DNA of 64,000 bases, from positions 579,053 through 643,052 of the forward strand of contig JAOCPU010000013.1 of NCBI GenBank assembly GCA_035772785.1, written 5' to 3'. The notes beneath the pieces are model-generated. The model did not search any database, had not been told where the DNA came from, and saw nothing but the letters and a program-made list of their open reading frames with translations. This document shows, piece by piece, positions 34,649 to 45,100 of this stretch. The stretch is from Phlebiopsis flavidoalba (taxonomy: Eukaryota > Basidiomycota > Agaricomycetes > Polyporales > Phanerochaetaceae). Within the stretch, counting starts at the first letter, position 1, and every line of letters starts with the position of its first letter. A program made the position numbers and the translations under genes.

Positions 34649-34911
34649 GGCGGTCCGAGTCAAGAGTCGACGTTACCCACGACGTAAGCAAGCAGGGGGA
34701 TATATGGCGTTCGCGGGGGTCCATGTGCTCTGATAGGCACAAGATGGGTATATTGCGCAAAGGTTTGGGAGAGTGGCATATGCAGCCTGCGCTGTGATCA
34801 GCTCCCGCCTCCCAGGCTATCGCGTCACGGTCACGACACGCTCACGCTCTTGCCGAGACGCGGCACGCGCCGACCGTCGCCCGCTCGATTCAGGGCTTGA
34901 ATCCGACTCTC
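34649..34911. promoter_or_regulatory. Divergent promoter between amidohydrolase copy 3 and RAD10
   Basis: A 263-base interval lies between head-to-head start codons (34648 minus, 34912 plus). It holds a ggggatatatggcg word near 34697 that could serve as an AT-rich core element. Shared control is inferred from geometry only. Confidence 0.4.
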
Positions 34912-36281
34912 ATGCAGAACACAGCCTCCTCCTCGGCAAAGCCTACAGCGACCTCTTCAGGGCCAGTCAAGCCTCCGGTCGTTCAGCCCGGAGGAGGCGG
35001 CAATAATATTATTGTGAATCCCTGTCAAGTATGCGGTACCTTGTAGCGCAGAGCACTTGCCGGAGACTCATTTCTACGCGCAAGCGGGGGCAACCCAATA
35101 CTCGACTGCGTCAAAAATGTCGGCAAGGAATTCGGCGACATAGTGGCCGACTACCAGGTGGGCCGAACCACTGGTGTCCTCTTCCTCAGGTGCGTCTGAT
35201 CGTTCGGAGACCTAGCACCTTAACTAACGCATATTGTAGTCTAAAGTATCATAGGCTGCATCCAGAGTATATTCATCAGCGAATTGAACGCCTTGGTACG
35301 TCTTATAACTTACGAATATTATTAATTGTGTGCGACGTAGTAGGTCTATTTCGCACACTGTCTCGCTTCCACACTCATCTCCTCGCGAACAGAGCGAGCA
35401 TCAAGACTCAATACGAGAATTGACAAAGGTACATCCTATACTATAAATTCCGCACTCCAGTAAAAAAATTTTTCTGAAAATAACGTAGACCTGCTTGATC
35501 AACAATATTACCGTAATAGTGGCTTGGTCGTAAGCCACATTGCTATCTGCTACTTGTACCAATACTCATCATTTTAAAGACCAGACGAGGCTGGATTCTA
35601 ACCTATCAACCTTCAAACAGTTTGAACACAAGCCTCCAACGTTAATCAAAGAGCGCGTGGACAAGGACTACCAGTCAATCCTCCGCACGGCTCTCACTAG
35701 CATCAACAAGGTCAACAAAAAACTGATGTCGAGATCCTGCGCAGTTCAGTCGGAGTGTGTCATCTTTCCTTCACGTTGCGGGCGCGTCTCAACGATATCT
35801 AGAGTTTTGCAGATATCGCACAGGCATCCTCAAGCAACTCCTGCAACTTCCGGGCTTCGGCCCAGGTTAAAGTGAAACGAATCAAAGACGCATTCGAGAA
35901 GCCCTTCCGCAGCAGCGGGCCGAGCACGCTACCTTTCTCCTCACAAACGCAGTCTCAGCAAAAACGTAGTGATTCTTCGGCTGCTAGCAAGGGTGCTGCA
36001 CGAGACAAAGGCAAGCAACGCGCCGACACCGATGCCGCACCCAGACCGCCTCGCGAACCGAGCCCAGCGTGGGATATTGAGCTCGACTTTGAACGTGACG
36101 CCTCCACAGTCTCCGCCAGAACCCGTAGCACCAGGTACCTCCTCGCAAGCGCCCGCCGAGTCCTGTATGGGACATTGAGCTCGATTTGAACGACTCTGAT
36201 GTCGAAGACCTTGCTCGCAAACGTCACAAACCTGATGAGGTTACAGATGACGATGATTTCGGTTCTACAAATCTAATGTAA
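34912..36281 (+). CDS. RAD10: DNA repair endonuclease subunit Rad10/ERCC1
   Basis: Start ATG 34912 ([17 protein letters not shown]). Exon 1 reaches NNIIVNPCQ before a gtatgc donor (35029). Exon 2, after dropping one G of the run at 35086-35090, reads [20 protein letters not shown] and [14 protein letters not shown] (to 35189), then an intron; [19 protein letters not shown] (about 35242-35297), an intron, [27 protein letters not shown] (to about 35530), and [20 protein letters not shown] with [13 protein letters not shown] (about 35620-35720). The C-terminal HhH2 module is [11 protein letters not shown], then [13 protein letters not shown] (about 35869-35910). The tail is basic/acidic and disordered, carries two copies of a WDIELD motif (36070 and 36168) and ends [15 protein letters not shown]. 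With XPF/Rad1 it cuts 5' of bulky lesions in nucleotide excision repair. The central domain lacks nuclease residues, as expected for ERCC1. Confidence 0.93.
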
Positions 36282-36501
36282 CGATTACATGAGACAGCCC
36301 TGTACAACTAAGAACGCGACTCTATGCTATCTAATGGGAATGGTTTACAAGAAATGTGACAGGGCCACGTCTGCGATGTGTATTGTAAAGTATAGTAATG
36401 TTGATAACGAGCGGGTAACGGAGGATCAGGAGGTCGCTTTAGACTTGGAAAGCCCACGATTGAAGGCCATGACGGTTGGAGCGTCCCGCCTTGAGGGTTG
36501 C

Positions 36502-39500
36502 TTATCGTTGGTAATACAGACGGAATGAGAGCTGTTGGATCGCTGCTTTGGCGCGGGACCGATCAAGATGTGCGGCTCGTGTATCACTGTAAAACAAGTG
36601 AGTCAGGCTTTGCTATTGCTCTAAGCTGGACGAGATAATCCTACCAATTTTGCCATGGATGACATCTAAACAATGCTTGATCTGCTGCAGCTCCGTTTTG
36701 GCCTTCTCCGGGGATAAACATCTGCTGGGCGTAGACCCATGTCCACTGACCCTCTCCTCTGCAAACGTAGCCAGGAACATCGCTTAGTGCCGCGCTGAGA
36801 ATGTCGATGTAGTGAAGCAGATTGTCGAAGTAGCCATCTTCCTCGGCACCCCCAACGACGTCGAAAACCGTCTTTGAGCCACTCACTGGCGCAAGCATGT
36901 CCACAAATGGTCCTAAGGGGGGCAGCACTGTGTATTGTGTCTTATAAGGCCGGTATGAGGAGCGGAATTGTACAATATAGCAAGGGCACTACTTACGGGC
37001 TTGAAAGTGTCTGCGCCTAAAAGGAGACTATGAGAGAGCCACCGCTTAATACGGCCCATCTGAGGAGATGCGCCGCAGAAGAGTGTGAGTAGATGGGCTC
37101 TGTTCTCCGCAGTCATGCCCCTGGCAAAGTCGAGCAGTCTAGAGCACAACGGAGGCTCCTATCAAACAATAAGCTGATTAGCCCAGTGAGTATTTCGGAC
37201 TGAACATACCATGTCAGAGTATCCGCACGAGGAGCTGGGCATTTTGTCCACCAACAATATCTATCGCGACCATAATCTCGGATTGAAGCTCCGCGGGAGT
37301 GGATGGGTCTAAGCCCACGAGAACCAGTGCTACAATGAGGCCGGGAGCGTCTTCGGGTGCATTTGCACCATCTCTGAGCATGAAGTCACCTGGGTGGGTC
37401 GTCAGGCTAACCGTGCTCAGGCGAACAAGAGCGAACATACTGTGCCAAGGTTTTCAGAACGGAGATTATCCGCGTGAGGAAGTCCAAACCGAGTAGAGGA
37501 CGCTGAGGAGCGGACCGCCTCTGTCCTGAGCCCACGGCCCGCCATGAGCTCGGGGCTTGCACCAAGTTGTGCCAAAGCCGACACGAACAACGCGGAAAGA
37601 GAGTACTGTATAGTGGAGCGTAATACGGGGGATATTAGGGACTCATAAGCCCTCTCGCGGACGATAGGATCTGAGTAAAGTACTAATGTGACATCATCGG
37701 TCTGTATCTCGTAGCTCTGATGAATGGGCTACGCACGCAGAGAGAAGAGCCAAGAGACAAGCTGAGGCCTATGAGCCTCGTTCGACCTTGAGAGCAGGTA
37801 AGCGCGGAGGAGACCCGATAATCGCACAACATCTGCATAGTTTCCAGTTAAATGTGACACATTTTCTAGTAAACTGCAAATTCCTACCTTTCTTAGATAT
37901 TGCGGCCTGTAAGGTATTCAATACCCGGTCAGTTTTGATACTCTCTTGATCAAGCGGGGGATTTTGGGCAAAGTCATTGTCCTGAGCCATGTCCACATCT
38001 GGATCTGAAGCACTAGGGTCTTGCCATAATGCAACCCCCTTGCCGGCTTTCCTCTTCGTCTTGCCCTTTCGCAACCACCCCTTCCGGTCCGTGTCAAGAA
38101 TCTTGCCGACAGCAGCACCTTGTTCGTCTCCGAGATGTTTCGTTGCCTCTGCAATATCCAAGTCGATGCTTTCCTCACCCTCACCCTCGCTGTCGCTGCC
38201 GTCCTGGCCATCGCAAGCTGATAGGCTGAAACGCTGAGTGTCCCGATGCGCGTCCACGTTCGCCCACATCGCGTCGTCACTGTCTTCCTCCAAGTCCATT
38301 TCCTCGCGCATCTTGCCTTTATTCCTTAATACCAGATCCTTGTCCTGAAGCATAGCCTCTGCGAGACGTATACCTTCCATCCCTTTGCCAGACTTAGCGT
38401 CTTTCAGCTTTTCTCGCAGAAGTTTATCGAGCGGATTCACCCGCTTTCTTCTTCGGGGGTGGTAGCGGCCGTGTGGATTCATTGTCACTTCCGGGAGAGC
38501 CTGGGCGACTTCGCTTGTCGGACGGCGAGGAACGACGACGGAAATTGTATCGAGTTGATGGACCGGCTTCAGACTGCTCGTGCTCTGAAGAGGGTGCCAT
38601 GGAAGTTAACGGCGAAGAAGGAAGACCTGAATGTTTTGAAGGTGATGACCTTCTACATAATTGACCATTGAGTTAGACGAAACACACTCTGCGAGGAAAA
38701 TGAGTCTCACCGAGCGGGCTTCAGTTTCAAGTCCAGGGATTCAAGGTCGCTATCATCGCTGAGCCCTTCTAGAAGGAGTTCGTCTTCAGAGTGTCCTTGC
38801 TGCTCCCGTGCAGCGGCCTCTGCAGCGGCTTTGATTCTCGCGATGGTTTGAGCCGTTTTGGTCGCGACAGTAAGCGCAACAGGTGTCGGTGGGAGGGGCG
38901 GTGGGCTCGCTGACCGGCGGCGGTGTTGCGGGCCGAACTCCCCACGAATCAGGTTCTGGTTCGTGAAGAGACAAGCATGGTAGAATCCCAGACATGGTAG
39001 AGGATGAAAGACTCGACCAAAGGCGATTCTTCCCGTGTGATGAGTTGTTGGCTGACCTCTGCGTCCGAGTCTTGGTGCTCCTGAGTGCTATGAAGAAGGT
39101 TGGCAGCATCCGTCATGTCGACGTCCATCATGGGATCTTCCTCCGTTGCAAACATCCTGCGGGAGAGAGACAATCTCTGGCGTAGGAGACCGTTCGCTAG
39201 GCGATGTCAAGGGCGAGTCCGTCAATGGCGGGCAGGGTTCATCGGTCGGGTCGGCCACCCCGGGTCTCTCGTCTGCCTTTGGCAAGTGTTTGCCGGCCCC
39301 CCCTGTTTGCGCAAAACTCTTCCTTGTTCTCGGGATGATGAGCTCCTGCTCGTCGGAAATGCTGCTGGGAACCCCTTCCGCATCCTCTTCATCGCCTGAC
39401 GCGTATTCGGCAGCTGGCCTGGCAGTTGTCAAAGCGGTGCGTCTTCTTTTCGAGGCTCCAGAGAGACTGCTAAGGCTGGAAGGCGAATAAGAGATGTGTT

Positions 39501-40123
39501 CGTCCTTGTTTGTGTTAGAAGACATGAGAGCGCGTGGTACTGGGGCACGCGTGAGCCCGTCTTTCATGGTACTGGGGTCTGGTTTTAAACATCTCGTCTT
39601 CGGAGCAGATGTCGTCCCAACCCAGTTTACGCTTCCTGCGCACAACTGGCCTTGTCGAGGACGCAGGCGTGGCCCCCGCCGTCGCGCGTTGCGCGCGCCG
39701 CTTGACGATGGTCTTTGCACTCGACTGCGACTGAGACGGGGTGAAGGTTTTCCTCAGCGGTTTCAGTGGCTTTTTGGCGGCGGAAAGCTCTGGCCTTGGT
39801 CTTTGAGCTAGGCCCAGCGACAACCACGATAGAGTCGTCCGTAGTGCTCGTGCTCGAGATTGAGATGCACCCGTGTTCAGCTTTGCCATCTGCGGCGCCA
39901 CTGTCGGATGATATAGAAAACAGCCCTTGTTTTGCCTACGTCGTTCGCCCTCTTTGAGCCTGTTCTGGGGCCAAGTTTCTGCGACTGTGTTGGCTGGGAA
40001 GAGGAAGGTTGGGAGGAAGGAGGTTGTGAAGAGCCAGCTACGCTTGTTGAGGGCCGCGACGGGCAAAGAAATCTGTGGATATTTCGATTCCCCTTCTCGA
40101 GTTTCCTTCACGGGCTTGTTCAT
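36502..40123 (-). CDS. Large unrecognised nuclear-type protein
   Basis: I do not recognise the family. The likely start is ATG 40123 (MNKPVKETREGESKYPQIS). The N-terminal half is disordered and basic: KKPLKPLRKTFTPSQSQSSA, VVRRKRKLGWDDICSEDEMF (about 39640-39580), SSLSSLSGASKRRRTALTTA (about 39460-39400), PLTDSPLTSPSERSPTPEIV. A middle block reads KTAQTIARIKAAAEAAAREQ, DDSDLESLDLKLKPA (about 38870-38710), then RRRKRVNPLDKLLREKLKDA and AEAMLQDKDLVLRNKGKMRE with acidic clusters (about 38480-38290). The C-terminal part looks alpha-helical, HEAT-like: DDVTLVLYSDPIVRERAYES, LFVSALAQLGASPELM, RLLDFARGMTAENRAHLLTL (about 37145-37080), PPLGPFVDMLAP (about 36927), and an end DTRAAHLDRSRAKAAIQQLS, FRLYYQR-stop (36502). 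The architecture resembles chromatin or cohesin regulators, but that is only an impression. Confidence 0.55.
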
Positions 40124-40489
40124 GACGAGGGGCGGTGGGAGCGACAATATGCCAGGCGTAGGGTAGGAGGCTAATGAGTCTCGTCCGCTCGACCGCGTAC
40201 GCGTTAAAAACGCGCTGCTACCTGAGCAGTTGTCACGCGTTACTTAAATTTGTGACAATCGTCGTGTCAGTCACAGGGACCCTGAGTCGTCCCCGCCCAA
40301 TAATCCGTCTTGGTCAAGCTGTGAGTACCGCTCCGCGACTGAATCTCGTACTGGTTTCAGAGTGACCATATCTGCGGTACATTTGAGCCTCGTCTTGCCG
40401 ACGCATATGCTGGAAAACGTGCCGGCCGTACTAAGTAGCTAAGACATTTACATGACATGCCTATGCGCCATGCCCAACGACAGCACACA

Positions 40490-41357
40490 CATCATCAACT
40501 CGGTACGCCTCATACTACACACTCGACCTCCGCGCCTCAGTAGTTAACCATGGAGCACTACTTCGCTAGATCGAACGCATTCTGTACCAGCTGTACACGA
40601 TTTCGTTCTTTCTCTCCCCAGCTCTCCTACCATTCCTCTGCCGTACTACATCTTCCAGTTCCAATTTGCGAGGGCCGCGTGACATTGACGCACGGCGCTG
40701 TCCTTGCGCTTTTGGTTCATCCTCATACTGCTCTTCAACCTCAGTAGCGTGTGGACGCATGCATTCCGAGGCCCGGAGACTGGGAGAGGTCAATTATACT
40801 CGACTTCGTGGGCACAGGTGCGTATCTTTTGTCCTCGGCTGTAAGATAAACGACGTAATAATTGAGTATAGCATCACCTCCCACGAAGTTGCAACTTCTC
40901 TTTATCGACTTTGCCATTATCATCCTCAACATGGTGCTTACGACCATCGCGTACGAAACGTCCCTCCAGTCCGCGATGCCGACAGATACACCCGACCCTC
41001 TGCTACCCTTACCTCCGCAATCCACGCCTGCTTCACCTGTCCTCTTCGACGAAGGTCTCGCAAAGACAGATGGGCCGTCTGAGCCGCCCACACGTTCTTG
41101 ATCTCCATCTTAGCCACATAATTCGTAGACTGAGGAATCCAGCACCCCCTCCGCCTGAACAAGGATCTTCCTCAGAGAACTTGCTACCACTCCCTAATAC
41201 CACACCCTGGCAACTCTCCAACTCCATCCAGCTACTCATGCAGGTACAAGCAAGTGTGCGCGCACGTGCTGGTGCTCGGAATGAAACCGAAACAAGGAGA
41301 AGGCAGGATGAGGGTGCCAACAATCGGACACTTCCTGGCAGCTTGGATTCTACTTGA
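40490..41357 (+). CDS. DSC4: DUF1746 protein, Dsc E3 ligase complex subunit 4-like
   Basis: The N-terminus is unclear (an ATG at 40551 is in another frame). Readable blocks are ILYQLYTISFFLSPALLPFL (about 40580-40640), SLRFWFILILLFNLSSVWTH with AFRGPETG (about 40705-40785), a small intron with gtgcgt donor (about 40820-40870), then PPTKLQLLFIDFAIIILNMV and LTTIAYETSLQSAMP (about 40872-40980). The tail is ILDLHLSHIIRRLRNPAPPP, TTPWQLSNSIQLLMQ (about 41098-41240) and RTLPGSLDST-stop (41357). Two or three membrane segments are visible. In fission yeast DUF1746 is found in Dsc4, a membrane subunit of the Golgi Dsc E3 ligase that processes sterol-response transcription factors. Most of the family length is covered. 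One-base shifts occur near 40700 and 41095. Confidence 0.75.
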
Positions 41358-41466
41358 TTATTTAATTTCTGAGGAGGAAGAGTCATCTTGTAGTATTTGG
41401 ATTAATAACACCCTCATCAGCGTGTCACCATTTGCGTTTCATCTAGAGCAGCCTAGATGAACACTT

Positions 41467-41690
41467 TCACTCGCAGGACAACTGGAAGCGACTCACCGCC
41501 TCTCGCAGACACGCACCAAATTTAGCAAACTCGTCCTTGCATGCATCTTTTCTGTGATGTCTGTGTATGTTGCCAGTATACACTTTCCGTACTCCGAAGC
41601 CTGCGCTGAACAAGTCACTGTTATGAGTGGAGGGCCAGCCGTTTCAAATGGGGTGCTGGAGGCGTTGACTGCCGATGATGAGGGTTGCAT
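41467..41690 (-). CDS. NDUFAF8: Small twin-CX9C protein, NDUFAF8-like mitochondrial assembly factor
   Basis: Start ATG 41690: MQPSSSAVNASSTPFETAGP, then PLITVTCSAQASEYGKCILA (the first C-X9-C, about 41620-41575). After a one-base shift near 41548 the frame reads DACKDEFAKFGACLREAVSR (second C-X9-C, about 41545-41490), ending FQLSCE-stop at 41467. The order CX9C, aromatic-Gly-Lys, second CX9C in a CKDEF context is that of small intermembrane-space proteins imported by Mia40; the ACxAxAxxYGxC...CxxEF form matches NDUFAF8-type complex I assembly factors. Total length is about 74 residues, normal for that family. The gene sits tail to tail with the DUF1746 gene, 109 bases apart. The twin CX9C is read directly only after correcting one frame shift. 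Confidence 0.65.
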
Positions 41691-42151
41691 AACTACTACA
41701 CTTAACGGTCAGTCGGCACAGCTGGTATGGCGGTTGGCAAAAAATATACAGCGAGTCTGGTCTAAAAAAGCTTGAAGCCTGGTGTTTTAAGTCGAGGAGG
41801 AGATGAGCGATATACACGAGCTCTTGCAATGCCATCGGAACTGTCACAGGTCGACCGTAAACGCGTATCTCGTCCCCTATCTCGTCACGCGTCACGCATT
41901 ACGTAGTTGAGCCCGGCCGAGAACGTCTCACGTGGCCCGCGGCAAGGAACGAACCTCTGGCGCTCGCCGCTTGAGCATACCTTCGCGTCCGTCCTCCGTT
42001 CGACGCAGGCACTCAGAACACTCTCGCTGCCTTTCGATTCAATTCCACCGGCGTCCCACTCGTAGTTCATGCCTTGAAGATACCAGCATACCGCCCAACT
42101 GCCCTCAGATACCCTGCAATCATACCTCTCACTCACCCTCCAAATTTACCG

Positions 42152-45100
42152 ATGCTTGACCCAAGCTTCTAGATTTGTCAGCATTAGTATCGTTATTGGC
42201 ATAACATTATATCTTTTCTATTGGAACCGTTTCATTGGGTATATATTAACTCGTACTCTAGGCGTGCTGCTATGTTGGAATCAGGGAAACGATAGTATAT
42301 GGTGGAAATTGGTAAGTCCCTGCACTCGCAGCCCAAAGTATAATGCAATCACTCACATAAGTCAGGGTCTGTTCATCTTTCTCTACTTACCGGCAGGATT
42401 CTGGTCAAAGATATCGTCTATCACTCCAGCAACCAGACCATACGCGCTGTAAAAGGTCAAATAAGTTGGCGGTACTTGGATTCGGGCTCCAGCTGCAGAA
42501 GAAGACCTCACAATCACACTCGGGTTGTGGGTGAGGATGTCGGTTGTACGTGAGAGCATCTTTGGCAAATGTAACCGAGACTAACGACCTGTCTGACTTA
42601 GTGAATGCAGAGAAGCTACCTCTCTCGTGCCGTCTCCACATGTCGTTGCAAGGGCTTGGAGTGGTTTATATACAACAGGACCGCTGCGTACGACAACGTC
42701 TTATCAACTCTGGATGGAATGAGCGACTCGGCGGTATGAGGCCCACGGGCGGACGAGTCGGGACGGCGTTGGCTCCCTTCGCAAAATATTTAGCTGGACA
42801 TCCGTGATACCTGACTGTGAGCTCCGTCCATGTCACCGGCCTCAAGATCTAACCCTGGCATCAGCAACTCATCTTGGGCCTCCTATCTCACTGGTATCCT
42901 CTATTTACGATAGGACTCCGCAGATACTCAAGAAATTGATGGCCGGACTCAAGAGGCAGCTGCCAAATCTTGATCCAAAGGATTTACTGCCTATTGGAAT
43001 CGAGGTCACAAAGGAGCGCGATTATATGCGGAAAATGCATCCACTCCTGAGCTTTTGGTCGCTGAGTTCCGTAGTACGAGAGGAACGTATGGGATTGTAC
43101 CCCGTAAGACGGCGACTTTTCTCCAGGTACACTGCGGAACTAACTTCTACTTCACAGTCGCGATCCAAACACGACCAGTACAACAAGCAGGTCCTGAATC
43201 TCACGTTTTCAAGATGCGCTGATTTCATTTGCCACTAACAAGCGCTACTATGAATCCACTAGCTCTAACTGGCGAGGAAGCTACTTACCACAATCCAGGA
43301 TGTGGTAACGCCCTCTCTTCGCACGCGATCCTATCTATCTTTCAACACTTTCAGTAAATTTTGGCGGCGACACAAACTGTGGACTGGCCTGAATTTCCGG
43401 ACCGATAACACGCGTGGTTTTTTTGCATACCGCGGGTACGTGGGGCCCCGCCGACGTGCACGAGAGACGGACGACGAACCAACACCGCTTGGCATCAAAT
43501 TTCGCTACACTGGAGTATGCTAAAGAATCCAAAGTCTTGAGGCGCCCTTTCTAGATTTGTTATACTACGCTGATTCTGTGGGGACAAGTGCCCTCGGTTG
43601 TCCGAAAATGTGAAGAGAGCTCCTCGTCTCACAGCTGACCCTCTCAAACATCGGAAATGGAGATCTACCTCCTGAATGGGGGATTGACATTGCTATCCGT
43701 GGGGGCGTCCCTTCGATATGGTCCTTGGACGGACAGGCAGCGGTACGCCCTGACCATAATATGCTATCTACGTCTCTAAGTCAGCAACCCATTAGGGCCA
43801 TATTACAGCAAGCTTTCTTCCCCTCGAGCTTTCACGGATTCCACACCTATCTCTCCCCTCAAGCCCGGTGACCCACGTGTCTGGCCATGCATGAAAATAT
43901 TGGTTGAATTGCGTGACGGAGTTACACTTCAAATTCCTTTCCGTGAACCCTCTAAGGTATATCAACCTCAATACCTTCTCAACTGTATCCTCATCCTCTT
44001 GGCCCCCAGAACTGGCAATGGGACGGTGAAGTCCGCTTGCCAAATCGACCGCGAAAACGAGAGCCTGCCTCAATCCATGTCCGGGCCGGCGACAGCTCCA
44101 CGATCAGCTACATGATGCCCATGGTCGCTACAGCACGAGGCTATGAACCCACGCTTGCATGTACACCTGGATACCGTGACGATCACATCCAGGTCTGAAT
44201 GACATTCGAATCTTGACGGCGGCATTCTGCTCGGTCAGTCCGCTCATAATTGAACCCGTATACCTTTTCATTTTTGAATATAGATCCGCGCAGAAATGCC
44301 ATCACCCCTCAGGTGGAACGATCCTAGGCAATGGACGTTTGCCATAAGTCTTCACACCAGCCCTATATTCTACTTACTGCGGGACCACATCAATATGTTT
44401 ACCACCGATCTCAGCAAGGATTGGATATCAGGTCCGCCGACTACTCAGGAACGCTTCATTCCTATGGTGTACAGGGTCGAAATTGATCTACAGAACTACG
44501 AAATTAATACCTATGTCAACGACCATAATATCATAGACAAGCCGCTCATTCGTGAGGAGAATGGTGGGTAATCATGGTCCACAAATACTATTTTTCTCAC
44601 GGTATTTTCAAAGCTCTCCTTACCCTCTATGGAAAGAAGCTTCACACACAGGTGTCTGTCCCAGCGATGAAGTATCGACCAGAGACACACTACTGTCTCA
44701 TTTTTCGTTGGAAGGCCCGGACGTGCAAGTTTCGACTCAGTCTCCCTCGTTGGAATACCCGTAGTCTCTATTCACGCCCCATCGGAATACAGATATTGGT
44801 CGGATTGGTTTCCTTCGACTTGATGCATCATACAGCTATTTCGCGGAAGTTCACACCGAGAACATAGACCAGACTTGCAGCTCTCATTCCGCGGTGGCTG
44901 ACTTCAAAGTTAGATTTGGAATTGGAAGCTTATCTCTTTGAACAGGCGAGAGACGTCATTTACAAACTTTGTGGTTGGTCTATTCGACACTTCATGATCT
45001 TACGCAACAATTACTTCGGCTCCTTTACCCACTTCTCTACTCTTTTTGAGTATTTGGAAAGGCGTAAACAGAAGCAGCCTCTTGGCGACCCAGTAGATCT

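Noticed and set aside
41644..41895. Minus-strand open frame just upstream of the twin-CX9C gene
   Set aside because: It overlaps the start of the small gene in another frame and shows no motif.
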